A stretch of 64,000 bases of DNA from Oscillospiraceae bacterium (GTDB taxonomy: Bacteria > Bacillota > Clostridia > Oscillospirales > Ruminococcaceae): positions 62,001 to 126,000 of the forward strand of contig JAFTXQ010000002.1 of assembly GCA_017461565.1 (NCBI GenBank), written 5' to 3'. The notes under the pieces are model-generated. The model was not told the origin of the DNA. It ran no database searches and saw only the letters and a list, made by a program, of their open reading frames with translations. Positions 34,237-42,187 of the stretch are shown one piece after another (the first letter of the stretch is position 1; every line of letters begins with the position of its first letter). Position numbers and translations under genes: made by a program.

Positions 34237-35430
34237 ATGAGCCGTATGATCGGTACTGTATCAAGAGGTGTGAGGGCGCCAATCATCAGAAGTGGTGATG
34301 ATATCGTAGAGATAGTTACGAATTCCGTCCTCGAGGCAGCCAAGGATGATGGCTTTGAGATCCGTGACAGAGATATCGTTGCGATGACAGAGGCTATCGT
34401 TGCAAGAGCACAGGGCAATTACGCTTCTGTCGATAACATTGCAAAGGATGTCAGAACAAAGTTCGGCGGAGAGACTGTCGGAGTTATTTTCCCCATCCTC
34501 AGCCGTAATCGTTTTGCAATCTGCCTCAGAGGTATTGCAAAGGGCGCAAAGAAGGTAGTTCTCATGCTATCCTATCCATCTGACGAGGTAGGAAACCATC
34601 TTGTAAGCCTTGACGCACTTGACGAAAAGGGCATCAATCCCTACACCGATGTGCTTACACTGGCAAAGTACCGTGAGCTTTTTGGCTATGAAAAGCATAC
34701 ATTCACAGGTGTTGACTATGTAGAATACTACGAGTCTCTCATTCGTGAAAGCGGCGCAGATTGTGAGATAATATTTGCTAATAATCCCAAGGCAGTTCTT
34801 GATTACACAAAGAATGTTCTTTGTTGTGATATCCACACACGTGCAAGAACAAAGCGTATCCTCAAGGCTGCAGGAGCAGATATCGTTCTCGGACTTGACG
34901 AGATCATGAACGCTTCTGTTGATGGAAGCGGTTACAACGAGAATTACGGTCTGTTAGGCTCTAACAAGGCTACCGAGGATCAGGTAAAGCTGTTCCCGAG
35001 AGACTGCCAGCCCGTTGTTGACGCAATCGCTGCAAAGCTTAAGGCAGCAACAGGCAAGAATGTTGAGGTAATGGTATATGGCGACGGCGCATTCAAGGAT
35101 CCTGTAGGAAAGATCTGGGAGCTTGCTGACCCCGTTGTTTCTCCTGCATATACCGCAGGTCTCGAGGGTACTCCCAACGAGCTTAAGCTGAAGTACCTTG
35201 CCGACAATGATTTCTCTGATCTCTCAGGCGATGCGCTGAAGAACGCTATCAAGGATAAGATCCAGGAAAAGGACAGCAACCTTGTGGGTCAGATGGTATC
35301 CGAGGGTACAACTCCCAGAAGACTTACCGATCTTATCGGCTCGCTGTGCGACCTGACCTCCGGCTCAGGTGACAAGGGTACTCCTATCGTATTTATCCAG
35401 GGTTATTTCGATAATTATACAACAGAATAA
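34237..35430 (+). CDS. Coenzyme F420-0:L-glutamate ligase (CofE)-like protein
   Basis: A 397-residue protein. Its N-terminal two-thirds resemble the CofE/FbiB ligase domain: RDRDIVAMTEAIVARAQGNY carries the conserved metal and nucleotide region, and LPDS/GxN-type motifs are replaced by the family's Firmicutes form, with YGDGAFKDPVGKIWELADPVV near the end. ATG at 34237 has AAGGAG at the right distance; the GTG at 34228 overlaps that site. The gene stands alone between its own promoter and terminator. F420 itself is not expected in these bacteria, and no other F420 biosynthesis gene is near, so it may glutamylate something else. Confidence 0.8.
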   Translation: MSRMIGTVSRGVRAPIIRSGDDIVEIVTNSVLEAAKDDGFEIRDRDIVAMTEAIVARAQGNYASVDNIAKDVRTKFGGETVGVIFPILSRNRFAICLRGIAKGAKKVVLMLSYPSDEVGNHLVSLDALDEKGINPYTDVLTLAKYRELFGYEKHTFTGVDYVEYYESLIRESGADCEIIFANNPKAVLDYTKNVLCCDIHTRARTKRILKAAGADIVLGLDEIMNASVDGSGYNENYGLLGSNKATEDQVKLFPRDCQPVVDAIAAKLKAATGKNVEVMVYGDGAFKDPVGKIWELADPVVSPAYTAGLEGTPNELKLKYLADNDFSDLSGDALKNAIKDKIQEKDSNLVGQMVSEGTTPRRLTDLIGSLCDLTSGSGDKGTPIVFIQGYFDNYTTE

Positions 35431-35450
35431 TTGTAATTCCATAAGTGTTT

Positions 35451-35488
35451 AACTTCCCGAAAAGCATATTTTCGGGGAGTTTTTTATG
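35451..35488 (+). terminator. Terminator after the F420 ligase-like gene
   Basis: A 13-pair stem, 35451-35463 with 35469-35481, one G-U pair and a five-base loop, followed by TTTTTT. It is a strong intrinsic terminator. Confidence 0.9.
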
Positions 35489-35519
35489 AGCGTTTTCTTT
35501 TAAGTTGTTTAAAAACGTC

Positions 35520-35548
35520 TTTACTTTTCTTTTGGGATATGTTATAAT
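35520..35548 (+). promoter_or_regulatory. Promoter of the NifX-like protein and rubrerythrin genes
   Basis: TTTACT (35520-35525), 17 bases, TATAAT (35543-35548), then AAAGGAG before the ATG at 35583. Confidence 0.65.
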
Positions 35549-35582
35549 TGAATAAATATTATAGGTGAAAGGAGATTTTTTT

Positions 35583-35978
35583 ATGAAAATCGCTGTAACA
35601 TATGAAAACGGACAAATTTTTCAGCACTTTGGTCATACCGAGCAGTTTAAAATATACGAGGTATCCGACGGAAAGATCATCGGTGAACAGATAGTTCCTA
35701 CGCTTGGAAGCGGACACGGGGCGCTTGCGGGATTTCTGGCAATGAATGGAGTGGACACGCTGATCTGCGGTGGAATAGGCGGCGGTGCACAGATGGCTCT
35801 TGCGCAGGCGGGTATAAAGCTTTACGGCGGTGTAAGCGGCAGTGCAGATGAGGCTGTCAACGCTCTTCTCGGCGGCACGCTGGGTTATGATCCCAATGTA
35901 AAGTGCGATCATCACGGACATGATGACGGCGGTCACAACTGCGGCTCTCACGGTTGCGGAAGCCACAGCTGTCATTGA
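35583..35978 (+). CDS. Dinitrogenase iron-molybdenum cofactor (NifX/NifB) family protein with His/Cys tail
   Basis: A 131-residue protein. The body (about 1-100) is the NifX/NifB C-terminal fold seen in metal-cofactor carriers: IAVTYENGQIFQHFGHTEQF at the start and DTLICGGIGGGAQMALAQAG in the middle. The last 25 residues are a metal-binding tail rich in His, Gly and Cys (CDHHGHDDGG... GCGSHSCH). ATG at 35583 is preferred over the upstream in-frame GTG because AAAGGAG lies between them. The gene is followed by rubrerythrin and may help carry iron in oxygen-stress defence. No nitrogenase gene is present. Confidence 0.85.
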   Translation: MKIAVTYENGQIFQHFGHTEQFKIYEVSDGKIIGEQIVPTLGSGHGALAGFLAMNGVDTLICGGIGGGAQMALAQAGIKLYGGVSGSADEAVNALLGGTLGYDPNVKCDHHGHDDGGHNCGSHGCGSHSCH

Positions 35979-36007
35979 ATAAACGATAAGAAAGGATGGT
36001 ATATACC

Positions 36008-36664
36008 ATGAAAAAGTACAAATGCTTAGTATGCGGAGCTGTTTTTGAGGTTCCCGATGGCGAAGAGGCTGTATGCCCCGTATGCGGTGTAAAGGGTGAC
36101 AAGCTGGAGCCTGTTGAAGAAGCTCCCAGGAACAAGTATGCAGGCACACAGACCGAAAAGAACCTTGAGGCTGCCTTTGCAGGCGAGTCCCAGGCAAGAA
36201 ATAAGTATACATACTTTGCGTCCAAGGCGAAGAAGGAGGGCTTTGAGCAGATCGCAGCGCTGTTCCTCAAGACTGCTGACAACGAAAAGGAGCACGCCAA
36301 GATGTGGTTCAAGGAGCTTAACGGTATCGGCAATACCGCTGAAAACCTTGAAGCTGCCGCAGACGGTGAGAACTATGAGTGGACAGATATGTACGAGGAG
36401 TTCGCCAAGACCGCCGATGCAGAGGGCTTCCCCGAGCTTGCCAAGAAGTTCCGTCTTGTTGCGGCTATCGAAAAGCATCACGAGGAGCGTTATCGTGCGC
36501 TGCTGAAAAACGTGGAGATGGCTCAGGTGTTTGAGAAGAGCGAGGTAAAGGTATGGGAATGCCGCAACTGCGGTCATATCGTTGTAGGCACAAAGGCACC
36601 CGATGTATGTCCTACCTGCGCACATCCTCAGAGCTATTTTGAGATAAATGCTGAAAACTACTGA
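36008..36664 (+). CDS. rbr: Rubrerythrin with N- and C-terminal rubredoxin-like domains
   Basis: A 218-residue peroxide-scavenging protein. Residues 1-35 carry a rubredoxin-like zinc/iron ribbon (CLVCG ... CPVCG). About 45-175 are the ferritin-like diiron domain, with [32 protein letters not shown] and [12 protein letters not shown] supplying glutamate and histidine ligands. The C-terminal rubredoxin-like domain is [11 protein letters not shown] ... [12 protein letters not shown]. Classical rubrerythrin has only the C-terminal one. ATG at 36008 is chosen because the earlier ATG at 35996 lies on the ribosome binding site AAAGGA. Confidence 0.92.
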   Translation: MKKYKCLVCGAVFEVPDGEEAVCPVCGVKGDKLEPVEEAPRNKYAGTQTEKNLEAAFAGESQARNKYTYFASKAKKEGFEQIAALFLKTADNEKEHAKMWFKELNGIGNTAENLEAAADGENYEWTDMYEEFAKTADAEGFPELAKKFRLVAAIEKHHEERYRALLKNVEMAQVFEKSEVKVWECRNCGHIVVGTKAPDVCPTCAHPQSYFEINAENY

Positions 36665-36687
36665 TAACTGACATAAAATATCCAAAG

Positions 36688-36726
36688 CCTCCTGTGGTAT
36701 TGAGAAAATATCGCAGGAGGTTTTTA
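36688..36726 (+). terminator. Terminator after rubrerythrin
   Basis: CCTCCTG (36688-36694) pairs with CAGGAGG (36714-36720), extended by several pairs with two G-U, followed by TTTTTA. Confidence 0.85.
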
Positions 36727-36758
36727 TTTAAAATTTTTTAAAAAATTTTGCAAAGCTA

Positions 36759-36787
36759 TTGACAGCAACTGTATTACATGATATAAT
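36759..36787 (+). promoter_or_regulatory. Consensus promoter of the GntR-ABC operon
   Basis: TTGACA (36759-36764), 17 bases, TATAAT (36782-36787): a twelve-of-twelve match. The -10 lies in an inverted repeat TGTATTA-N7-TAATACA, so the promoter is probably repressed by the GntR protein it drives. Confidence 0.88.
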
Positions 36788-36845
36788 ACAACTGTACTAA
36801 TACGGATAATACAGTTAATACAAATGGTACAATATATGATAATAC
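36770..36845 (+). repeat. TAATAC repeat array (probable GntR operators)
   Basis: The hexamer TAATAC occurs at 36784, 36798, 36807, 36816 and 36840, and its complement GTATTA at 36771. The first two halves make a palindrome, 36770-36790, over the -10 box. The 36798, 36807 and 36816 copies are spaced exactly 9 bases apart. No such density occurs in neighbouring intergenic DNA that I read. Confidence 0.75.
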
Positions 36846-36886
36846 GTACCGTTAAAGCGGTGCGGGCATAAAAAGGAGGTCGGAAT

Positions 36887-37270
36887 GTGCTTGATATAAG
36901 GCTTGAGGGCAAGGCGCCGATATATGAGCAACTTTACAACGGCGTTGCAAGGCTGATATCCTCGGGGCGGCTTGCGCCTGATGAAAAGCTTCCTGCGGTG
37001 CGTGAGGTGGCAAAGCAGCTTGGCGTAAATCCGAACACGGTGCAGAAGGCTTATGCACAGCTTGAGCAGGCAGGGCTTATATATTCGATGCCTGCAAAGG
37101 GCAGCTATGTGTCGCCTGAGATACACGCTGCCTCGGCGATCAGAGCGGAGGCGATAAGGCGGCTTGAGGTGGCATTTGCTGACGCAATAAGCAGCGGTGT
37201 TTCGAAGGAAGAGGTCATCAATATCGCAGAAAAAATATGGTCTGATGACAGAAACGGGGGAAATTCATGA
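36887..37270 (+). CDS. GntR family regulator, YtrA subfamily
   Basis: A 127-residue regulator. The winged helix (about 8-80) has PIYEQLYNGVARLISSGRL, LPAVREVAKQLGVNPNTVQK and YSMPAKGSYV, all GntR signatures. The C-terminal segment is short (about 35 residues), typical of YtrA, which is encoded with ABC transporters. The start is GTG at 36887, with AAAGGAGG at ideal spacing; the ATG two bases before is out of frame and closes at once. It overlaps the ABC ATPase start. It probably represses its own operon at the TAATAC array. Confidence 0.92.
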   Translation: MLDIRLEGKAPIYEQLYNGVARLISSGRLAPDEKLPAVREVAKQLGVNPNTVQKAYAQLEQAGLIYSMPAKGSYVSPEIHAASAIRAEAIRRLEVAFADAISSGVSKEEVINIAEKIWSDDRNGGNS

Positions 37271-38166
37271 TAGAGATAAAGAACGCAGTGATGCGCTTTG
37301 AGGACAGCAATGCACTTGACGGTGTTGATATCGTCATTCCCGAGGGCTGCGCCTATGGTCTGCTTGGCTCCAACGGCGCAGGCAAATCCACACTTTTAAG
37401 GCTGCTTTCGGGTATTTACAGACCCTTTTCGGGAGAGGTGCTGATAGACGGTCAGCCTGTCTACAACAATGTTCCGATAAAGGAAAAGGTATTCTTCATA
37501 AACGATGAAACGATACAGTTCAACGACATGACTTTAAGCGACATGAGAGCTTACTATAAGCGCTTTTACAGCAGCTTTGACGATGCACTTTTCGAGAAGC
37601 TGCACTCTACGATAGGGCTGCCTATGAAGAAAAGGCTGACCACTTTCTCCAAGGGCATGAAGCGTCAGGCGGCTGTGATATGCGGTATCGCCTGCAAGAC
37701 GCCGTATCTGTTCCTTGACGAAGCATTCGACGGACTTGACCCGACCATGCGTATCATCGTAAAGCAGATGCTTATCGACGCTATGCTGGACAATGACCTG
37801 ACGGTCATCTTCTCCTCGCACAACCTCAACGAGATAGACGAATTCTGCGACCGTGTTGGACTTATGCACGCAGGTAAAGTTGTATTCGACAGGGAGCTTG
37901 ACAATGTAAAGGGCAGCGTTGTGAAGATACAGACCGCCTTTGACCGTCCTGTTACCCGTGAGGACTTCAGCGGCTTTGAGCTGCTGCACCTTGAGTCAAC
38001 GGGCAGCGTTACGCACATCATTGCAAAGGGCGACCGTGAGACTATCAGGAGCAGCATAAATGCGCTTTCGCCCAAGCTTTACGATGAGGTCCCGTTAAGC
38101 CTTGAGGAGATATTTATTTACGAAATGGAGGTGCTCGGCTATGACAGCTCTAAGCTCGACAGGTAA
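37267..38166 (+). CDS. ABC transporter ATP-binding protein (YtrB-like)
   Basis: A 299-residue ATPase. YGLLGSNGAGKSTLLRLLSG is Walker A, SKGMKRQAAVICGIA the ABC signature, and YLFLDEAFDGLDP Walker B followed by the SSHNLNEI switch histidine. The C-terminal 90 residues are a regulatory extension. It starts with ATG overlapping the GntR stop by 4 bases, and its own end overlaps the permease gene by 26 bases. With the permease it forms a membrane complex; in related systems such GntR-linked exporters respond to cell-envelope or antimicrobial stress. Confidence 0.93.
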   Translation: MIEIKNAVMRFEDSNALDGVDIVIPEGCAYGLLGSNGAGKSTLLRLLSGIYRPFSGEVLIDGQPVYNNVPIKEKVFFINDETIQFNDMTLSDMRAYYKRFYSSFDDALFEKLHSTIGLPMKKRLTTFSKGMKRQAAVICGIACKTPYLFLDEAFDGLDPTMRIIVKQMLIDAMLDNDLTVIFSSHNLNEIDEFCDRVGLMHAGKVVFDRELDNVKGSVVKIQTAFDRPVTREDFSGFELLHLESTGSVTHIIAKGDRETIRSSINALSPKLYDEVPLSLEEIFIYEMEVLGYDSSKLDR

Positions 38167-40567
38167 TTTTTCAAAATTCGGCACTTATTTTCTTTACAAG
38201 CTGCGCACCCTGCGCCCTATGATAATACTCAACGGCATTTTTGCGCTGCTTTCCTATCCCCTGGCGTTCGGAATATTGACTGCCGGTGCTGCTACCGGCA
38301 AGCAGCAGAGTGAGCTGCTTGCAAAATACGGCGAGAATATGTCGTATTCGCAGATCACGGAGCTGCCTGAATACGTGAAGCTCGAAAGCACGCTGGAGCT
38401 TCTTGGCGGTCTTATGATAATGGCGATAGTCGTCGGTGCTATTATGCTTGTGGGTATGTTCATCATGAGCTATGTCATGTGCTTCAGGAGTTTCCGCTGG
38501 CTGTATAAAAAGACCGTGGTGGATATGGATTATTCCCTGCCCGTGTCGGATGATACACGCTTTTTCGGTGGACTGCTGGCAAGCTTTGCAGGCAGCTTTG
38601 TGCCGCATCTCATCTCCATTGGAATAGGGCTTATTCTGTGGAATATCTCACTAGGTATGCTCCCTGACGCCGCAGAGTCTGAGGTGTTTGTCATAGGCGA
38701 AGCGGTAGAGCAGCTGATGTTTACAGGACTTTTCTCCTGCTTTATGTTTATGGCGTTTTCGCTGTTTGTTATCTCTTTCTGCGGACGTACCGCAGAGGCA
38801 GGACTTTATCCGTTTGTTATCACAGGCATCGTGCCCATCATCCATGCGGTGTGCGTTGAGATAGTTCTCAGCAACGTTTACGGCTACTCCGGTTCAGGTC
38901 TGATGTCCGAGATCAGCTCGGTCGCTGCCACATCTCCGCTTGGTATGCTGTTTGTTTCGATAGCGTATTTGTTTCAGGGTGTAAGCGCTGCCGAGGAGTT
39001 CGCTGCGCCGCTGTTCCGTGCCGAGATAGGCATAACCGCTATCGTGCTGACAGTTCTGCTGTTTGTCGCAGCGTATTTCCTTATCAGATACCGCCGCACC
39101 GAAAGGGTGGGAAGTCCCTTTGTATACAAGGCTGTACGTCCTGCTTTCCCTGCCGTGGTGACATTTGCGGTGGTGAGTGTATTTGCACTGGTCATTCTCC
39201 AGATATCCAAGCGGGCGAAGGAATACGATGCGCTTGGTTACAGCTATTCCTCACGCCCCGAGGGATTTTTCGTAGCAATGATAATCATTACCTTTGTGCT
39301 GTATGTCATCATGGAGCTTATCAGCGGCAAGGGCTTTAAAAAGTTCTATATCACACTGGCAAAGTATGCCGTGACGACAGGCGCAAGCTTCCTTATCTGC
39401 CTGGGTCTGTTCAACTCCAACGGCTTTGGCATGGCGGACTATGTTCCTGCTGTCGAGAATGTGCAGATGGTGACTTTCGCAGTTGATAATAACCTGAGTG
39501 GCAGCTATTTCAATTCGAAGGTGAGCGAGCGGGAGAATATCGAAAAGATAATCGAGCTTCACAAAAACACTCCGAAGCACGAGGAGGACGATATCTCTTC
39601 AAATTATCGTGTCAATATAACTTACAACCTCAAGGACGGAACATCTGTGTCACGTTACTATAAACTTAATCGTGAGCGCTGGCTTGAATACATCGACGGT
39701 ATGTTTACGTCCGAGGCGGTGTACCGTGATCTGATCAGCGAACAGATGGAAAAAAGCGGCGGAGATATACTTTCTGTGACCTTTGGAGATAACGACGAGG
39801 CGGTATATATGAAGCTGCCTATGAGCAAATTCTGCGAGGCTGTACGCAAGGACTGCGAGAATATCGGCACATATCACGACACATACAGCGGCGCAGGCGT
39901 TATCCGCTATAATGTCAATATCCAGTATCAATATGTTGATGAAAATATGATCGCTGACGGAATCGAGCGCACGACCTATGACTGGGTGGAGGTCTACTCC
40001 TGGCAGAAGAACACCATTGCTCTGCTTAAAGAATACGGTGTAAAAGGCTTTGACGGTGTGAAGCTTTCGGATTACGAGTCGGCTTTTCTTGTTGAATACC
40101 ACATGGGTGAAAGCTTTATGCAATACGGTCACGCTGATCCTATGATCTGCTTTATCGAGAGCGGCGACAAGTCGCTGGATGAGAATACGCTCATGGAGTA
40201 CGGCTACTTTACCGGCTATGAATTTGTGGCTCCTGAAACCGGTGTGGAGGGGTCGGATATCATCGATTACGAATCTATGTCTTCGTATGTGAACCAGGAT
40301 TACGAGTACCGTCCCGATACTATAAGCTACCGTGTTGCAAGGCTTGATATCGGCTCTGCAAAGACTGAGGAGCTGCTGGAATACAGCGGAGTGACGCTTC
40401 CCTCCGACTATGTGGGAGAGAAGTGCTACGGACTGCTGTTGGTGAAGGCACCTGATGCGCTTTCGTATTATTACGGGCTGGGCAATGAAAGTATCGCAAA
40501 GGAGCTTTTCCTGTCGCAGGAGGGATTTGCTGTGGCAGAGGAGATCTTTGCGGAATATAACAACTGA
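38141..40567 (+). CDS. ABC transporter permease with large C-terminal domain
   Basis: An 808-residue permease. About 12 hydrophobic helices occupy residues 20-440. The remaining 365 residues are a charged, tyrosine-rich soluble domain lacking membrane segments, which by topology would be outside or at the membrane face. The ATG at 38141 has GGAGGT eight bases upstream, inside the ATPase gene, and matches the expected N-terminal basic-hydrophobic pattern better than the upstream extension. I cannot name the C-terminal domain; it might be a family-specific uncharacterised domain of GntR/ABC loci. Terminator-like repeats follow. Confidence 0.8.
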   Translation: MTALSSTGNFSKFGTYFLYKLRTLRPMIILNGIFALLSYPLAFGILTAGAATGKQQSELLAKYGENMSYSQITELPEYVKLESTLELLGGLMIMAIVVGAIMLVGMFIMSYVMCFRSFRWLYKKTVVDMDYSLPVSDDTRFFGGLLASFAGSFVPHLISIGIGLILWNISLGMLPDAAESEVFVIGEAVEQLMFTGLFSCFMFMAFSLFVISFCGRTAEAGLYPFVITGIVPIIHAVCVEIVLSNVYGYSGSGLMSEISSVAATSPLGMLFVSIAYLFQGVSAAEEFAAPLFRAEIGITAIVLTVLLFVAAYFLIRYRRTERVGSPFVYKAVRPAFPAVVTFAVVSVFALVILQISKRAKEYDALGYSYSSRPEGFFVAMIIITFVLYVIMELISGKGFKKFYITLAKYAVTTGASFLICLGLFNSNGFGMADYVPAVENVQMVTFAVDNNLSGSYFNSKVSERENIEKIIELHKNTPKHEEDDISSNYRVNITYNLKDGTSVSRYYKLNRERWLEYIDGMFTSEAVYRDLISEQMEKSGGDILSVTFGDNDEAVYMKLPMSKFCEAVRKDCENIGTYHDTYSGAGVIRYNVNIQYQYVDENMIADGIERTTYDWVEVYSWQKNTIALLKEYGVKGFDGVKLSDYESAFLVEYHMGESFMQYGHADPMICFIESGDKSLDENTLMEYGYFTGYEFVAPETGVEGSDIIDYESMSSYVNQDYEYRPDTISYRVARLDIGSAKTEELLEYSGVTLPSDYVGEKCYGLLLVKAPDALSYYYGLGNESIAKELFLSQEGFAVAEEIFAEYNN

Positions 40568-40598
40568 TACCATTCATCCCCTCAAATAAATAGAAGCG

Positions 40599-40622
40599 GC
40601 GCTGCCCCGAAAAGGGCGGCGC
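40599..40622 (+). terminator. Hairpin after the permease gene, probable terminator
   Basis: GCGCTGCCC (40599-40607) pairs with GGGCGGCGC (40614-40622), one G-U pair, loop CGAAAA. The following TTCTTCG is only partly T-rich. Confidence 0.6.
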
Positions 40623-40839
40623 TTCTTCGTGCTTTGGGAAGTTTGAACGGGTACTGCCGATATTTTGGTGTGCTAATGTAGCTTTGGGTGTAGAAATTTG
40701 TGGTAGCTTTTTGTACAGTTTCAACAAATTAGCGTTCGTAATTGTAACATATTAACAATTAGTAGTAAAAAGTGCATGAGATTGCTAAAATTTAGGCAGA
40801 ATTTTTTACACCTCTTTCCAAGGTTTTTTCAAAAAAAAG

Positions 40840-40868
40840 TTGCAATATGTTTTGAAATGGTGTATAAT
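40840..40868 (+). promoter_or_regulatory. Promoter of the flagellar operon
   Basis: TTGCAA (40840-40845), 17 bases, TATAAT (40863-40868), a vegetative sigma-A promoter. No sigma-28 (TAAA-N15-GCCGATAA) element is obvious. The leader to flgB is about 70 bases and carries GAAGGGGA. Confidence 0.75.
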
Positions 40869-40944
40869 TATAATACGAATAACCATGCAGTTTTGTAAGT
40901 TTTTTACTGTTGATATAATAAAATTCAGAGAAGGGGAAATTGAT

Positions 40945-41310
40945 ATGGCACTTTTTGATACTACCGCATTCCGTATCCTTGAACAGGGTATGTCTGTGAT
41001 ATGGCAGAAGCAGCAGGTGATATCCCAGAATATCTCCAATGCGGACACGCCTGATTACAACTGCAAATACCTTGAGTTCAGCGGTGTGCTTCGTGAAAAG
41101 CTCCGTGCAAACGGCACGATAAAGTACGAGCTTAATCTCCAGCAGGAGATAGTTGTTGACACCGCAACAAGAGACCAGTTTGACGGCAACAACGTTGATA
41201 CTGACACACAGCTTGCTGAGCTTGCAAATGCACAGTTCCAGTATGACGCGCTGATAAACTCAATGAACGGCAACTTCACCCGTATGAGAAGCGCAATGGT
41301 TACAAAGTAA
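40945..41310 (+). CDS. flgB: Flagellar basal-body rod protein FlgB
   Basis: A 121-residue proximal rod protein. The N-terminal MALFDTTAFRILEQGMSVIW and the rod signature ISQNISNADTPDYNCKYLEF are present, with QFQYDALINSMN near the end. The ATG follows GAAGGGG. It is the first gene of the flagellar operon and forms the rod with FlgC. Confidence 0.95.
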   Translation: MALFDTTAFRILEQGMSVIWQKQQVISQNISNADTPDYNCKYLEFSGVLREKLRANGTIKYELNLQQEIVVDTATRDQFDGNNVDTDTQLAELANAQFQYDALINSMNGNFTRMRSAMVTK

Positions 41311-41322
41311 CGGAGGTATAGG

Positions 41323-41781
41323 ATGGCATTCTTGAGCTCTATGAACATTCCGCTCTCCGGCATGACCGCCGAGCGCTTAAGACTTGATATAATCGCCCAG
41401 AACGTTTCCAATGCGGATAACGTCGCAGGCTCCGCAGACGAGGCGTACAAGCGCCAGATGGTAGTGTTCGGTGAGGACAGGACCTTCAAGAACCTGCTGT
41501 GGACAAAGCTTGGAAGCGGCGAGGCTCATTATCACAAATACATACAGTATCGTGGCGTTGAGGTGAGAGAGATCGTTGAGGATCAGACTCCCGCCGAGCC
41601 TGTATACGATCCGACACATCCTCTCGCAGACGAGCTTGGCTATGTTTATGAGTCCAATGTGGACGTTGCCACGGAGGAGATCGACGCTCTTGAGGCGTCC
41701 AATATGTACGACGCAAATCTCGCAGTGTTCGAGGTTGTGAAGTCGATGGCGCAGAAGGCGCTGAACATCGGCAAGGGCTGA
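41323..41781 (+). CDS. flgC: Flagellar basal-body rod protein FlgC
   Basis: A 152-residue rod protein with the N-terminal MNIPLSGMTAERLRLDIIAQ and NVSNADN motif, and the C-terminal VATEEIDALEASNMYDANL and FEVVKSMAQKALNIGKG that are typical of FlgC. It is 12 bases after flgB, preceded by CGGAGG. Confidence 0.95.
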   Translation: MAFLSSMNIPLSGMTAERLRLDIIAQNVSNADNVAGSADEAYKRQMVVFGEDRTFKNLLWTKLGSGEAHYHKYIQYRGVEVREIVEDQTPAEPVYDPTHPLADELGYVYESNVDVATEEIDALEASNMYDANLAVFEVVKSMAQKALNIGKG

Positions 41782-41809
41782 TAACAAACGCACGAAAGGA
41801 TTGATATAA

Positions 41810-42124
41810 ATGCTGACAATGGTACCGCTTTCTCCGCTGACACCCATGGAGCCTATGAGCCCCATGCCATCAACTGCGGCGGAAGCAGCGATAAACGTAG
41901 AGGACGCTTCGTTCCTGGATATCTTCAGAGGTCTTGTGGATAATGTTGTAGAGACCAACGAGCAGGTAGACCGTGATGCGATCGACCTTATGCTCGGAAA
42001 CATCGACGATCTTGCGCAGGTGCAGGCTAATATTGAAAAGGCTGCTATCGCCGTTGACCTGCTTGTAAGTGTAAAGAACGAGGCGCTTTCAGCGTACAAC
42101 ACGATAATCAATATGCAGGTATAA
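41810..42124 (+). CDS. fliE: Flagellar hook-basal body adaptor FliE
   Basis: A 104-residue helical protein linking the MS ring to the rod. It shows the FliE pattern: a disordered N-terminal Met/Pro-rich stretch, FLDIFRGLVDNVVETNEQVD and DDLAQVQANIEKAAIAVDLL, with LVSVKNEALSAYNTIINMQV at the end. Confidence 0.93.
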   Translation: MLTMVPLSPLTPMEPMSPMPSTAAEAAINVEDASFLDIFRGLVDNVVETNEQVDRDAIDLMLGNIDDLAQVQANIEKAAIAVDLLVSVKNEALSAYNTIINMQV

Positions 42125-42187
42125 ACGCCTGAAAGATAATAAAAACCAAAAAGCAGCAAGGTTGCTGCGCCGGAGGTCACAATTTAA

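Larger units (their letters stand above)
40568..40944. other. Intergenic region ahead of the flagellar operon
   Basis: 377 bases without genes. They hold the hairpin after the permease, an imperfect TAATTGT/ACAATTA inverted repeat near 40740-40763, and a promoter at 40840-40868. I looked for a cyclic-di-GMP (GEMM) riboswitch, which often precedes clostridial flagellar genes, and saw no matching conserved motifs. Confidence 0.6.

Noticed and set aside
36770-36845. Possible mini CRISPR array from the TAATAC repeats
   Set aside because: Units are six bases with irregular spacing and no unique spacers; operators explain it better.
40625-40944. Cyclic-di-GMP riboswitch before the flagellar operon
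   Set aside because: The conserved GEMM core and tetraloop-receptor elements are not recognisable in this AT-rich leader.
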